The notes under the pieces: generated by a model
What the model saw: the letters and a program-made list of their open reading frames with translations, nothing else
Told to the model about the DNA's origin: nothing
The model's database searches: none
Translations under genes and position numbers: made by a program
Shown: piece after piece, positions 1-8,745 of the stretch
Layout of the letters: every line of letters begins with the position of its first letter
Position numbering within the stretch: the first letter of the stretch is position 1
NCBI RefSeq assembly: GCF_019104725.1
Contig: NZ_JAHRXF010000023.1
Span: 1 to 64,000 of the forward strand
Source of the DNA: Streptomyces corallincola
Lineage (GTDB): Bacteria; Actinomycetota; Actinomycetes; Streptomycetales; Streptomycetaceae
DNA: 64,000 nt
Reading direction: 5' to 3'

Positions 1-741
1 CTCCCCCCACCCCGGAAACCCGAGCCCACCCGCACCACCGCCCCCATCCCCGTACCGGAACCCCTCACCTGGCGTGAGGTCCTGCGCCGGGGGCGGCATC
101 GCAGACCGCGCCCGCGCAAGGTGGTTCTGGTGCTCGGCGGGATCGCCCTGGTCGTCGGGCTGCTGAGCATGTTCCGGATCGCACCGGAGTCAGGGGTGGG
201 CGTCCCCGGCACGGCGGAGGCGGAGCCCCGTCACAGCGCCGCGCCCACGGCGACGGAACGGACGCACCCCACGTCCGGTACCTCGGGCACCGGAACCGGC
301 ACCGGAACGGACACGGGCACACGGCCGGAAGCGAACGGCACCACCCCCACAACCGCCCCCGCCGAAAACGGAACCGAACTCGGACCCGGACCCGACGAAG
401 CGGGCTCAGTCGCGGACCGCACCGGAGCGGCAGGGTCGGCCCGCCTCCCCTCGGCCACCACCCCGCCCCCCGCACGGGACACGGCCCCGACGACGCCCGG
501 CCGTACCGGCGACACCCCCGCACCCCCGCACTCCACCACCACCCCCGGCAACGGAAACGGCAACGCCCCCACCCCACCGCCCGCCACGACCCGCCCCGAG
601 CCCCCTCAGCCCACCCGGACACCCCCCGCACCACCCCGGCCGCCGACCCCCAGCACACCCCCGTCCAAGCCGGAGGGTGTCTGCATCCCGGTCGTCAACC
701 TGTGCGTGGGCCTCGACCTGCCGGGCTCCCTGGGCGACTGA
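1..741 (+). CDS. Membrane protein with Thr/Pro-rich tail (5' truncated)
   Basis: The reading frame is open from the first base of the window, so the N-terminus lies upstream. About 40 residues in there is a basic stretch followed by one hydrophobic membrane segment (VVLVLGGIALVVGLLSMF). After that comes a low-complexity extracytoplasmic region of about 130 residues dominated by Thr, Pro, Gly and Ala. It ends in a short conserved-looking tail with two cysteines (VCIPVVNLCVGLDLPGSLGD) just before the TGA. The layout suggests a single-pass protein that crosses the cell wall. I do not recognise the family. It converges on the cyclase gene across about 107 bp. Confidence 0.7.
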   Translation, partial: LPPPRKPEPTRTTAPIPVPEPLTWREVLRRGRHRRPRPRKVVLVLGGIALVVGLLSMFRIAPESGVGVPGTAEAEPRHSAAPTATERTHPTSGTSGTGTGTGTDTGTRPEANGTTPTTAPAENGTELGPGPDEAGSVADRTGAAGSARLPSATTPPPARDTAPTTPGRTGDTPAPPHSTTTPGNGNGNAPTPPPATTRPEPPQPTRTPPAPPRPPTPSTPPSKPEGVCIPVVNLCVGLDLPGSLGD

Positions 742-848
742 CCCATCAGCCGGGGCCACACAGCGCGCGACAGCGAACGGAGCACACCCCCGCGCTCATC
801 CCCGCACCGGTCAACCCGCCCGTCCCGGACGGAACTGCTAGGGACGTC

Positions 849-1988
849 TCAGCCCCCCGGGCGCCCGTCCCTGCGTCCCAGCAACCACGGCTCCACCAGC
901 CCCAGCCCACGCACCGGCCGCTGCCAGGTGGGGCGGAGGGCGAAGCGGTACGACGGGGGTTCCTCGCCCTGCTTCTCTGCGGCGGCGACCGCCTCCGCCG
1001 CGTCGGCCTCGGAGGCGGGGGCCTCGCGGGTGCGCATGAGTTCCTCCGCGAAGGCGCTGTCCACGAGGACGGCGTCGCGGGGGGCTATGGAGGTCAGCCG
1101 GGAGGCGAGGTTGACGGTCGTGCCGAACACGTCGCCCATCCGGGTGGTGACCGTGCCGAAGGCCATGCCGACACGCAGCTCGGGCATCGTCTCGTCGTTG
1201 GCGAGGGTCTCCACCAGCAGCAGCGCGATGTCGGCGGCGACGCCCGCGTCGTCGGCGGCGTAGAGGACCTCGTCGCCGAGGGTCTTGATGAGCCGTCCGC
1301 CGCGCGCGGCGACGAGGTCGGCGGCGGTGGTCTCGAACGCCTCGACCAGCTCGCCGAGTTCCTCCTCCTCCATCCGCCGGGTGAGCCGGGTGAACCCGAC
1401 GAGGTCGGCGAAGCCGACCGCGAGCCGCCGGTCCACCATCTCCTCGTCGTCGGCGGTCTGCACGACCCGTCCGGCGGACGCGGCGAGCTGGCGACGCCAG
1501 ACGTAGACGAGGAACTCCTCCAGCTCCGGCAGGAGCAGTTCGACGATCGGGTACGTGACCTCGGTACGGGTCATCCCCGGCTCGGGCGGGTCGGTCAGCC
1601 CCTCCAGGAAGGAATCGATCTGCCACTCCGCCAGCCGGGCGGTGGTCTGCCCGGTGGACCGGGCCACCTGGACGGCCATCGCCTCGCTCAGCAGTCCCGC
1701 CTCGACCAGACCGGCCAGCCGCCGCAGCGCGAGCACGTCCGCCTCGGTGAGTGCCTTGGCCTGCCCTATGTCCGCGAAGCCCATCGCCCGCCAGAACCGG
1801 GATGCCAGCTCCATCGAGACACCGGCGCTGCGGGCCGCCTGGAACGGGGTGTAGCGGCGTTCGGCGCCCAGGATGAGCTGTTCCAGGCGCAGCGCCAGCG
1901 GATCGTCACCGGGGTCGGTGACGGGCGGGTCCACCCGGCCGTCCCGGCCGTCGGCGCCCGCGCCGGAGCCCCTGTCATCGACGCTCAA
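849..1988 (-). CDS. cya: Adenylate cyclase, class III (Cya)
   Basis: Makes cAMP from ATP. The 379-residue protein has an N-terminal all-helical region (about 35-180) and a C-terminal class III cyclase domain (about 190-330). Metal-binding aspartates are visible in FADLVGFT (193-200, Asp195) and KTLGDEVLYAAD (235-246, Asp239). No membrane segment is apparent. I chose the TTG at 1988 because GGAAGGG lies about 9 bases upstream and the preceding sequence is low-complexity and not protein-like; the same frame is open further upstream. In S. coelicolor the single Cya of this type affects germination and antibiotic production. The gene lies downstream of birA on the same strand, across a 393-bp gap. 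Confidence 0.9.
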   Translation of the reverse strand: MSVDDRGSGAGADGRDGRVDPPVTDPGDDPLALRLEQLILGAERRYTPFQAARSAGVSMELASRFWRAMGFADIGQAKALTEADVLALRRLAGLVEAGLLSEAMAVQVARSTGQTTARLAEWQIDSFLEGLTDPPEPGMTRTEVTYPIVELLLPELEEFLVYVWRRQLAASAGRVVQTADDEEMVDRRLAVGFADLVGFTRLTRRMEEEELGELVEAFETTAADLVAARGGRLIKTLGDEVLYAADDAGVAADIALLLVETLANDETMPELRVGMAFGTVTTRMGDVFGTTVNLASRLTSIAPRDAVLVDSAFAEELMRTREAPASEADAAEAVAAAEKQGEEPPSYRFALRPTWQRPVRGLGLVEPWLLGRRDGRPGG

Positions 1989-2381
1989 CGCTGCTGCCCT
2001 TCCGATCTGCCGCGGCCAGGTCTCGACCGCGGTCAACTCTACGGCAGGTGTGCGCCAGCTCACTCCGCCGGGCTGGGCCGTCCGGCCCACCCTCCACCGC
2101 CCCACCGGGGCAGGTCGCGCACGGTACGGACAGGCTCCCCCACCCGGCCCGCCCCCGCACGTCCGCCGCACCCTCGATACGGCCCGTGGCCGCCGCGCAC
2201 TCACACCGGACACACACCCGGGACACCCGTCACGGCCGTCACGGCCACCATGTCCGTCACGCCCCCGCGTCCCCGGCCGCAGCCCCCGGCCCCGGCCCCG
2301 GCCCCCGAGCGCGCACTCACACCCGACGCACACCCACCGGGCCGCCCGGCCGTCCCACTCCTCAAAGAAACCCAAACACCC
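1989..2381. other. Non-coding gap birA-cya with two direct repeats
   Basis: This 393-bp gap lies upstream of the cyclase start and holds no convincing gene. It contains two imperfect direct copies of a CAC-rich unit of about 30 bp (2194-2223 and 2310-2342; both start CGCGCACTCACACC) and a CCGGCC run between them. The cya promoter must lie here or further upstream. Confidence 0.6.
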
Positions 2382-3242
2382 TCATACCCCTCGCACATGC
2401 ACCACATCCCCCGCCCCCACCGGCTCCCGTACGCCCTCCGCCGTGGCGATCACCAGCCGCCCGTCCCCGTCCACCGCGAGCGCCTCGCCCACGAGGGTGC
2501 GGTCGCCGGGGAGTTCGGCGCGGACCGTGCGGCCGAGGGTGGCGCAGCCCGCCGCGTAGGTCTCCTGGAGGCCGCTGGCGGCGGGGTCGCCGGAGGCGTC
2601 GCGCCAGCGCGCGTACCAGTCCGCCAGCGAGCGCAGGACGCCGCGCAGCAGCGGGTCTCGGTCGGTGGTGACGGCGCCCGCGAGGGCGAGGGAACCGGCC
2701 TGCGGGACGGGGAGTTCGTCGGCGCGCAGCGAGACGTTGATGCCGACGCCGACGACGACGCCCGCGTCCCCGGCGCGCTCGGCGAGGATGCCACCGGCCT
2801 TGCGCTCCTCGCCGCCGACGGTGACGAGGAGGTCGTTGGGCCACTTCAGGGCGGTGTCCACCCCGGCCGCGCGGGACAGACCGGTGGCGACGGCGACGCC
2901 GGTGAGCAGCGGGAGCCAGCCCCAGCGGTCCAGGGGCACGCCGTCGGGCCGGAGCAGTACGGAGAAGGCGAGGCCGGAGCGGGGCGGCGCGGTCCAGCGC
3001 CGGTCGAGGCGGCCCCGTCCCGCGGTCTGCTCCTCCGCGATCAGCACGGCACCCTCGGCGGCCGTGCCGGACGCGGCGCGGGCGACGAGGTCGGAGTTGG
3101 TGGAACCGGTGCGCGGGACGACGTCCAGGGAGGTCCACAGGCCGCCCGCGCGGACCAGCGACCGGCGCAGCGCGGCGGCGTTCAGGGGCGGGCGGTCCAG
3201 GTCGGACCAGCGGCTGGGCTCTGCGGCATCGCGGGGAGTCAT
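2382..3242 (-). CDS. birA: Biotin--[acetyl-CoA-carboxylase] ligase
   Basis: Joins biotin to the carrier lysine of acyl-CoA carboxylase through biotinyl-AMP. At 286 residues it has the catalytic and C-terminal domains but no N-terminal helix-turn-helix, so it is a monofunctional class I ligase, not a repressor. The ATP/biotin loop GRGRLDR is at 75-81 and KWPND at 133-137, followed by the GVGINV strand. I chose ATG 3242; an in-frame GTG at 3251 is an alternative. It is divergent from pccB, whose enzyme (with the PccA product encoded nearby) is its expected substrate. Confidence 0.93.
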   Translation of the reverse strand: MTPRDAAEPSRWSDLDRPPLNAAALRRSLVRAGGLWTSLDVVPRTGSTNSDLVARAASGTAAEGAVLIAEEQTAGRGRLDRRWTAPPRSGLAFSVLLRPDGVPLDRWGWLPLLTGVAVATGLSRAAGVDTALKWPNDLLVTVGGEERKAGGILAERAGDAGVVVGVGINVSLRADELPVPQAGSLALAGAVTTDRDPLLRGVLRSLADWYARWRDASGDPAASGLQETYAAGCATLGRTVRAELPGDRTLVGEALAVDGDGRLVIATAEGVREPVGAGDVVHVRGV

Positions 3243-3353
3243 GCAAGTCACCCTAGGTGTGGGAAAGACCGCACTGCCGACCCCCGCGCACCGCACTAGT
3301 CTACGGCTGAGTAACCATCCCCCCTTTTGAGCAGGCAGGGAGCCGCGATCCCG
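3243..3353. promoter_or_regulatory. Divergent birA/pccB promoter region
   Basis: This 111-bp spacer separates the birA and pccB starts. TAGTCT at about 3296-3301 resembles a -10 hexamer for the pccB direction. AGGGAG lies about 12 bases before the pccB ATG. No strong palindrome is present. Confidence 0.4.
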
Positions 3354-4937
3354 ATGTCCGAGCCGGAAGAGATCGACACGCACACGACCGCGGGCAAGCT
3401 CGCGGATCTTCAACGCCGTATCCACGCGGCGACGCACGCCGGCTCCGCGCGCGCGGTCGAGAAGCAGCACGCCAAGGGCAAGCTGACGGCCCGCGAGCGG
3501 ATCGAACTGCTGCTGGACGAGGGCTCGTTCGTGGAGCTGGACGAGTTCGCCCGGCACCGCAGCACCAACTTCGGCCTGGACGCCAACCGCCCGTACGGCG
3601 ACGGGGTGGTGACCGGCTACGGCACCGTGGACGGCCGCCCGGTGGCCGTGTTCTCGCAGGACTTCACCGTGTTCGGCGGGGCGCTGGGCGAGGTGTACGG
3701 GCAGAAGATCGTGAAGGTCATGGACTTCGCGCTGAAGACCGGCTGCCCGGTGATCGGGATCAACGACTCGGGCGGCGCGCGCATCCAGGAGGGGGTGGCC
3801 TCGCTGGGGGCGTACGGCGAGATCTTCCGCCGCAACACCCACGCCTCCGGGGTGATCCCGCAGATCAGCCTGGTCGTCGGCCCGTGCGCGGGCGGCGCGG
3901 TGTACTCGCCCGCGATCACCGACTTCACGGTGATGGTGGACCAGACCTCGCACATGTTCATCACCGGCCCGGACGTGATCAAGACCGTCACCGGTGAGGA
4001 CGTGGGCTTCGAGGAACTGGGCGGCGCCCGCACCCACAACACCGCGTCCGGTGTGGCCCATCACATGGCGGGCGACGAGAAGGACGCCGTGGAGTACGTC
4101 AAGCAGCTGCTGTCGTACCTGCCGTCCAACAACCTGTCCGAGCCGCCGGTGTTCGCGGAGGAGGCGGATCTCGCCGTCACCGACGAGGACCGCGAGCTGG
4201 ACACCCTGGTCCCGGACAGCGCGAACCAGCCGTACGACATGCACACGGTGCTCGAACACGTCCTGGACGACGGGGAGTTCTTCGAGACGCAGGCGCTGTT
4301 CGCGCCGAACATCGTCACCGGTTTCGGCCGGGTCGAGGGGCGCCCGGTGGGCATCGTCGCCAACCAGCCGATGCAGTTCGCGGGCTGTCTGGACATCACC
4401 GCGAGCGAGAAGGCGGCCCGCTTCGTGCGGACCTGCGACGCGTTCAACGTGCCGGTGCTGACCTTCGTGGACGTGCCGGGCTTCCTGCCCGGCGTGGACC
4501 AGGAGCACGACGGCATCATCCGGCGCGGCGCCAAGCTGATCTACGCGTACGCGGAGGCGACCGTCCCGCTGATCACCGTCATCACCCGCAAGGCGTTCGG
4601 CGGCGCGTACGACGTGATGGGCTCCAAGCACCTGGGCGCCGATCTCAACCTGGCCTGGCCGACCGCGCAGATCGCGGTGATGGGCGCGCAGGGCGCCGTC
4701 AACATCCTGCACCGGCGCACCATCGCCGAGGCGGAGGACACCGAGGCCACCCGCGCGCGGCTGATCCAGGAGTACGAGGACGCGCTGCTGAACCCGTACG
4801 TGGCGGCCGAACGCGGGTACGTGGACGCGGTGATCATGCCGTCGGACACCCGCTCGCACATCGTGCGGGGGCTGCGCCAGCTCCGTACGAAGCGGGAGTC
4901 CCTGCCGCCGAAGAAGCACGGCAACATCCCGCTGTAG
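3354..4937 (+). CDS. pccB: Acyl-CoA (propionyl-CoA) carboxylase beta subunit
   Basis: Carboxyltransferase subunit that moves CO2 from carboxybiotin to acyl-CoA, mainly propionyl-CoA, giving methylmalonyl-CoA. The 527-residue protein is normal for the family: two crotonase-fold domains, an oxyanion glycine run in INDSGGARIQEG, the PCAGGAVYSPA stretch, and a C-terminal domain with TRKAFGGAYDVMGSKHLGAD. The start is ATG 3354, preceded by AGGGAG; an upstream in-frame TTG at 3327 is less likely because Streptomyces homologues begin MSEPEE. The epsilon subunit gene follows after 41 bp. The biotinylated alpha subunit is the pccA product at 6945. Confidence 0.95.
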   Translation: MSEPEEIDTHTTAGKLADLQRRIHAATHAGSARAVEKQHAKGKLTARERIELLLDEGSFVELDEFARHRSTNFGLDANRPYGDGVVTGYGTVDGRPVAVFSQDFTVFGGALGEVYGQKIVKVMDFALKTGCPVIGINDSGGARIQEGVASLGAYGEIFRRNTHASGVIPQISLVVGPCAGGAVYSPAITDFTVMVDQTSHMFITGPDVIKTVTGEDVGFEELGGARTHNTASGVAHHMAGDEKDAVEYVKQLLSYLPSNNLSEPPVFAEEADLAVTDEDRELDTLVPDSANQPYDMHTVLEHVLDDGEFFETQALFAPNIVTGFGRVEGRPVGIVANQPMQFAGCLDITASEKAARFVRTCDAFNVPVLTFVDVPGFLPGVDQEHDGIIRRGAKLIYAYAEATVPLITVITRKAFGGAYDVMGSKHLGADLNLAWPTAQIAVMGAQGAVNILHRRTIAEAEDTEATRARLIQEYEDALLNPYVAAERGYVDAVIMPSDTRSHIVRGLRQLRTKRESLPPKKHGNIPL

Positions 4938-4978
4938 GGCCGCCCCCCCGTCCGCCCCGCCGACCCCTGGGAGCGTGC

Positions 4979-5188
4979 ATGAACATCAAGGTCGTACGCG
5001 GCAATCCGACCCCGGAGGAGCTGGCCGCCGCGCTCGCGGTGGTCCGGGTGCGCGCCGCCGCGGTTTCGGAGGCGCCGTCCGGCGCGCCGGGGCCGCGTGA
5101 CGCCTGGTCCGACCCGGCCCGGGTCGCGGCCCGCCGGGTGCCCCCGCCGGGCCCGGTCTCCTGGGCCCGCACCTACTGGCCCGCCTGA
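4979..5188 (+). CDS. pccE: Acyl-CoA carboxylase epsilon subunit
   Basis: A small accessory subunit found only in actinobacterial acyl-CoA carboxylases; it binds alpha and beta and raises activity. At 69 residues it has the typical N-terminal helix NIKVVRGNPTPEELAAALAVV, a variable linker, and a C-terminal tryptophan motif ending WARTYWPA. It starts at ATG 4979 with GGGAG just upstream, 41 bp after pccB, so the two are probably co-transcribed. Confidence 0.92.
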   Translation: MNIKVVRGNPTPEELAAALAVVRVRAAAVSEAPSGAPGPRDAWSDPARVAARRVPPPGPVSWARTYWPA

Positions 5189-5225
5189 CCGGCACCCCCG
5201 CCCCGCCGAACGCCGGGTTCCGGGT

Positions 5226-5243
5226 CTGAGTACGCGTACTCAG
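5226..5243. promoter_or_regulatory. Perfect 18-bp palindrome upstream of a small membrane gene
   Basis: CTGAGTACGCGTACTCAG is a perfect inverted repeat. It lies 34 bp before the ATG of the 42-residue membrane protein and 37 bp after the pccE stop. The form is that of an operator for a dimeric regulator. The regulator is unknown. Confidence 0.55.
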
Positions 5244-5277
5244 GCCCCGGGGCCCGGCGTTCGCGCACGCTGGGGGC

Positions 5278-5406
5278 ATGCTCTGGTCGGACCCCGGGGA
5301 CGAACCCCCGAAGGACATGCGGGAAACCGTCTCGATGCTGCGGCGGCTGGGGCTGGTGATGGCGGTCACGATGGTGCTGGCGATGATCGTGATCGGGCTG
5401 CGGTGA
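5278..5406 (+). CDS. Small single-pass membrane protein (42 aa)
   Basis: This ORF is only 43 codons. The protein begins MLWSDPGDEPPKDMRETVSM and continues into a hydrophobic C-terminal helix rich in Leu, Val, Met and Ile ending IVIGLR. The layout is a short acidic cytoplasmic part plus one membrane span. A gene in the same place (between pccE and maf) is remembered from S. coelicolor. Function is unknown. No clear ribosome site is seen; a perfect palindrome lies just upstream. Confidence 0.6.
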   Translation: MLWSDPGDEPPKDMRETVSMLRRLGLVMAVTMVLAMIVIGLR

Positions 5407-5462
5407 GCGCCGGACGACGACCGCGGCCGGGCCCGGACCGGCCGCGCGGTTACGCTGACCGT

Positions 5463-6080
5463 ATGACAGATCACGCGCCCCGTCGGCTGGTGCTCGCCTC
5501 CCAATCCCCCGCCCGGCTGGGCCTGCTGCGGCAGGCCGGACTCGCTCCCGAGGTGCTGGTGAGCGGCTTCGACGAGGACTCGGTGACCGCGCCCACCCCG
5601 GCCGAGCTGGCGCTCGCGCTGGCCGAGGCGAAGGCGTCGCTGGTGGCGGGGAGGCCGGAGGTGGCCGGTGCCCTGGTGATCGGCTGCGACTCGGTGCTGG
5701 ACCTGGACGGGCAGGCGCTCGGCAAGCCCGCCGACGCCGAGGAGGCCACCGCCCGCTGGAAGGCGATGCGCGGCCGGGTGGGCCTCCTCAGGACCGGGCA
5801 CTGCTTGTGGGACACCGCGAGCGGGCGGCAGGTCTCCGCGACCGCGTCCACCGCGGTCCGCTTCGGCGAGCCGACGGACGCGGAGATCGCCGCCTACGTC
5901 GCCTCGGGCGAGCCCCTCCACGTGGCGGGCGCGTTCACCCTGGACGGCCGTTCGGCGCCCTTCATCGACGGCATCGACGGCGACCACGGCAATGTGATCG
6001 GGCTGAGCCTGCCGCTGCTGCGCCGCCTGCTGGCGGAACTGGGCGTCCCGATCACGGAGTTGTGGGCGCGGGCGGAGTGA
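5463..6080 (+). CDS. maf: Maf-family nucleotide pyrophosphatase
   Basis: The family hydrolyses non-canonical or modified nucleoside triphosphates and is linked to septum control. The 205-residue protein starts MTDHAPRRLVLASQSPARL, the usual Maf beginning (LASxSPxR phosphate-binding loop). It also has IGCDSVLDLDGQALGKP, and near the end GAFTLDGRSAPFIDGIDGDHGNVIG, the conserved catalytic/specificity region. The start is ATG 5463. Its 3' end overlaps the convergent membrane-protein gene by 29 bp. Confidence 0.92.
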   Translation: MTDHAPRRLVLASQSPARLGLLRQAGLAPEVLVSGFDEDSVTAPTPAELALALAEAKASLVAGRPEVAGALVIGCDSVLDLDGQALGKPADAEEATARWKAMRGRVGLLRTGHCLWDTASGRQVSATASTAVRFGEPTDAEIAAYVASGEPLHVAGAFTLDGRSAPFIDGIDGDHGNVIGLSLPLLRRLLAELGVPITELWARAE

Positions 6081-6594
6081 TCTCGCCGGGCACACTGTCC
6101 CGCGGCTCCCGCTCCGTGCCGCTCGCGCCCGGCCCCGGTTCACCCGTCCGGGGGTGCGGCACGCCCGGCGCCGTACCGGGTTCGCGGTCGTAGGTGACCA
6201 GGAGCAGCACCAGCAGCGCCAGCACGGCCAGCATGAACAGGAACGGCCGCGGGCCGATCAGGGCCAGGCAGACGGCGCCCAGCAGCGCGTGCACCACGGC
6301 CGCGCTGACCAGCAGGACACGCCCGACCCCGGCCGGGGCCCGGCCGCGCACCGCGACCAGCAGGGTGACCAGGGCGCACAGCACGAAGTAGAGCCCGAAC
6401 AGCAGGCCGCCGAGCTTCGACGACAGCGACATGACGTGCGGGTCCAGCCCCGCCAGGGACATCCGCTGGCGGCCGACCACCACTCCGAGGAACCAGTTGA
6501 GCCAGGCGATAGCGAACGCCTCGGCGAGCAGTACGGCCGTCAGCACCCACGCCAGCGGTCTGCGCAGCACCGGCCCCCACCCACTTTCTCCCAC
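6052..6594 (-). CDS. Integral membrane protein (four-helix)
   Basis: The 180-residue protein has about four hydrophobic segments: 13-40 (LAWVLTAVLLAEAFAIAWL), 60-82, 88-112 and 114-134, followed by a charged Pro/Gly-rich cytoplasmic tail. No catalytic motif is seen. A membrane protein in this position, between maf and the carboxylase alpha gene, is part of the conserved Streptomyces order. It is convergent with maf (29-bp overlap). Confidence 0.8.
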   Translation of the reverse strand: MGESGWGPVLRRPLAWVLTAVLLAEAFAIAWLNWFLGVVVGRQRMSLAGLDPHVMSLSSKLGGLLFGLYFVLCALVTLLVAVRGRAPAGVGRVLLVSAAVVHALLGAVCLALIGPRPFLFMLAVLALLVLLLVTYDREPGTAPGVPHPRTGEPGPGASGTEREPRDSVPGEITPPAPTTP

Positions 6595-6944
6595 AGCCCC
6601 GTCCGGAGCTGCTGTTACCCGTAGTACGTCCTGTCACCGCGCACGCTACTAACGGGTAAACCCGGGGACAAGAGTTCGGGCACCGGCAAAGAATCATTGG
6701 GCCATTCGTAGGGACTCCACAAAGAAACCGAGTGGGCCGCAGCACGCCTTCACAGAGACCTTGGCCACATGACGGGGCTAGGGTTTCCCGGTGGGCTCCT
6801 GCGTACCGGGCCGGGACATGGGATTTCACGGACGAGTGAGCCTCGCGTCACGCTCCGTGTGGGCAAGCTCACCACCGGGGACGGGTCGAAGTGCCGTGTC
6901 GGCAGTCCCTAAACTCGGCTTGTTTCAAGGAGGGAGCCTCAATC
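6595..6944. promoter_or_regulatory. pccA upstream region with inverted repeat
   Basis: This 350-bp non-coding region lies between the divergently transcribed membrane gene and pccA. An inverted repeat pairs TTACCCGTAGTA (6615-6626) with TACTAACGGGTAA (6647-6659), differing by one inserted base. It sits just upstream of the membrane gene, at the far end from pccA. For pccA, TAAACT at about 6911-6916 could be the -10, and AAGGAGGGAG precedes the GTG. Confidence 0.5.
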
Positions 6945-8717
6945 GTGCGCAAGGTGCTCATCGCCAACCGTGGCGAAATCGCTGTCCGCGTGGCCCGTGC
7001 CTGCCGGGACGCCGGTATCGACAGCGTGGCCGTCTACGCCGAGCCGGACCGGGACGCTCTGCATGTCCGCGTCGCGGATGAGGCGTTCGCGCTGGGCGGT
7101 GACACTCCGGCCACCAGTTACCTGGACTTCGACAAGGTCCTGAACGCCGCCCGCGAGTCCGGCGCGGACGCCGTCCACCCCGGATACGGCTTCCTCTCGG
7201 AGAACGCGGAGTTCGCGCAGGCCGTGCTGGACGCGGGTCTGGTCTGGATCGGTCCGCCCCCGCACGCCATCCGGGACCTGGGCGACAAGGTGGCCGCGCG
7301 GCACATCGCGCAGCGCGCCGGTGCCCCGCTGGTGGCCGGTACCCCGGACCCGGTCTCGGGCTCCGACGAGGTCGTGGCCTTCGCCGAGGAGCACGGCCTG
7401 CCCATCGCCATCAAGGCGGCGTTCGGCGGCGGCGGACGCGGCCTGAAGGTCGCCCGCACCCTCGAAGAGGTCCCCGAGCTGTACGACTCGGCGGTCCGCG
7501 AGGCGGTCGCCGCCTTCGGCCGGGGCGAGTGCTTCGTCGAGCGCTACCTCGACCGCCCCCGGCACGTGGAGACCCAGTGCCTGGCCGACAAGCACGGCAA
7601 CGTGGTCGTCGTCTCCACCCGTGACTGCTCGCTCCAGCGCCGCCACCAGAAGCTGGTGGAGGAGGCCCCGGCGCCGTTCCTCTCCGAGGAGCAGCGCGCG
7701 GAGCTGTACCGCGCCTCCAAGGCGATCCTGAAGGAGGCCGGTTACGAGGGCGCGGGCACCTGCGAGTTCCTGGTCGGCCAGGACGGCACCATCTCCTTCC
7801 TGGAGGTGAACACCCGCCTCCAGGTGGAGCACCCGGTCACCGAGGAGGTCGCCGGGATCGACCTCGTCCGCGAGATGTTCCGTATCGCGGACGGCGAGGA
7901 ACTGGGCTACGGCGACCCCGAGCTGCGCGGGCACTCCTTCGAGTTCCGCATCAACGGCGAGGACCCGGGCCGCGGCTTCCTCCCGGCGCCCGGCACGGTC
8001 ACCCGTTTCGACCCGCCCACCGGCCCCGGTGTCCGGCTGGACGCGGGCGTGGAGGCGGGCTCGGTCATCGGCCCCGCCTGGGACTCCCTGCTGGCCAAGC
8101 TGATCGTCACCGGCCGCACCCGCAAGGAGGCGCTGGAGCGGGCGGCCCGCGCGCTGGACGAGTTCCAGGTCGAGGGCATGGCGACGGCGATCCCGTTCCA
8201 CCGGGTGGTCGTGCGGGACCCGGCGTTCGCGCCGGAACTGACCGGCTCCGCCGACCCGTTCACGGTCCACACCCGCTGGATCGAGACCGGCTTCGTCAAC
8301 GAGATCAAGCCCTTCACCGCGCCCGCCGACGCCGAGGCGGACGAGGAGACGGGCCGGGAGACGGTCGTCGTCGAGGTCGGCGGCAAGCGTCTTGAGGTCT
8401 CCCTGCCGTCCTCGCTGGGCATGTCGCTGGCCCGTACCGGTCTCGCCGCCGGTGCCAAGACCAAGCGCCGCGCCGCGAAGAAGTCCGGCCCGGTGGCCTC
8501 CGGAGACACCCTCACGTCCCCGATGCAGGGCACCATCGTGAAGGTGGCCGTGGAGGAGGGCCAGCAGGTCCAGGAGGGCGATCTGGTCGTCGTCCTGGAG
8601 GCCATGAAGATGGAGCAGCCTCTCAACGCCCACAAGGCGGGCACCGTCAAGGGCCTCACCTTCGAGGTCGGCGCGTCGGTGACGTCCGGCGCGGCGATCT
8701 GCGAGATCCAGGACTGA
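6945..8717 (+). CDS. pccA: Acyl-CoA carboxylase alpha subunit (biotin carboxylase + BCCP)
   Basis: Carboxylates its own biotin with ATP and bicarbonate and presents it to PccB or a related beta subunit. The 590-residue protein has the biotin carboxylase N-domain (VLIANRGEIAVRV), an ATP-grasp domain with the glycine loop KAAFGGGGRGLK (about 155-168), the EVNTRLQVEHPVTE signature, and a C-terminal biotinyl domain with EAMKM (Lys555 as biotin acceptor). It starts at GTG 6945 after AAGGAGGGAG. Homologues (AccA1/AccA2) can serve both acetyl- and propionyl-CoA carboxylase complexes. A hairpin terminator follows. Confidence 0.95.
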   Translation: MRKVLIANRGEIAVRVARACRDAGIDSVAVYAEPDRDALHVRVADEAFALGGDTPATSYLDFDKVLNAARESGADAVHPGYGFLSENAEFAQAVLDAGLVWIGPPPHAIRDLGDKVAARHIAQRAGAPLVAGTPDPVSGSDEVVAFAEEHGLPIAIKAAFGGGGRGLKVARTLEEVPELYDSAVREAVAAFGRGECFVERYLDRPRHVETQCLADKHGNVVVVSTRDCSLQRRHQKLVEEAPAPFLSEEQRAELYRASKAILKEAGYEGAGTCEFLVGQDGTISFLEVNTRLQVEHPVTEEVAGIDLVREMFRIADGEELGYGDPELRGHSFEFRINGEDPGRGFLPAPGTVTRFDPPTGPGVRLDAGVEAGSVIGPAWDSLLAKLIVTGRTRKEALERAARALDEFQVEGMATAIPFHRVVVRDPAFAPELTGSADPFTVHTRWIETGFVNEIKPFTAPADAEADEETGRETVVVEVGGKRLEVSLPSSLGMSLARTGLAAGAKTKRRAAKKSGPVASGDTLTSPMQGTIVKVAVEEGQQVQEGDLVVVLEAMKMEQPLNAHKAGTVKGLTFEVGASVTSGAAICEIQD

Positions 8718-8745
8718 GGCAGCGGGCCCCGGCCCGCACGTTTCG

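Noticed and set aside
702..3299. Long + strand ORF (865 codons) opposite cya and birA
   Set aside because: It is the antisense frame of two well-supported genes; the composition (Gly/Arg/Gln/His-rich) is typical of a high-GC shadow frame and matches no family.
2382..4919. Long - strand ORF (845 codons) running through pccB into birA
   Set aside because: Only the last 286 codons are birA; the first part is antisense to pccB and not protein-like.
6939..8633. 564-codon - strand ORF opposite pccA
   Set aside because: Shadow frame of a strongly conserved carboxylase gene.
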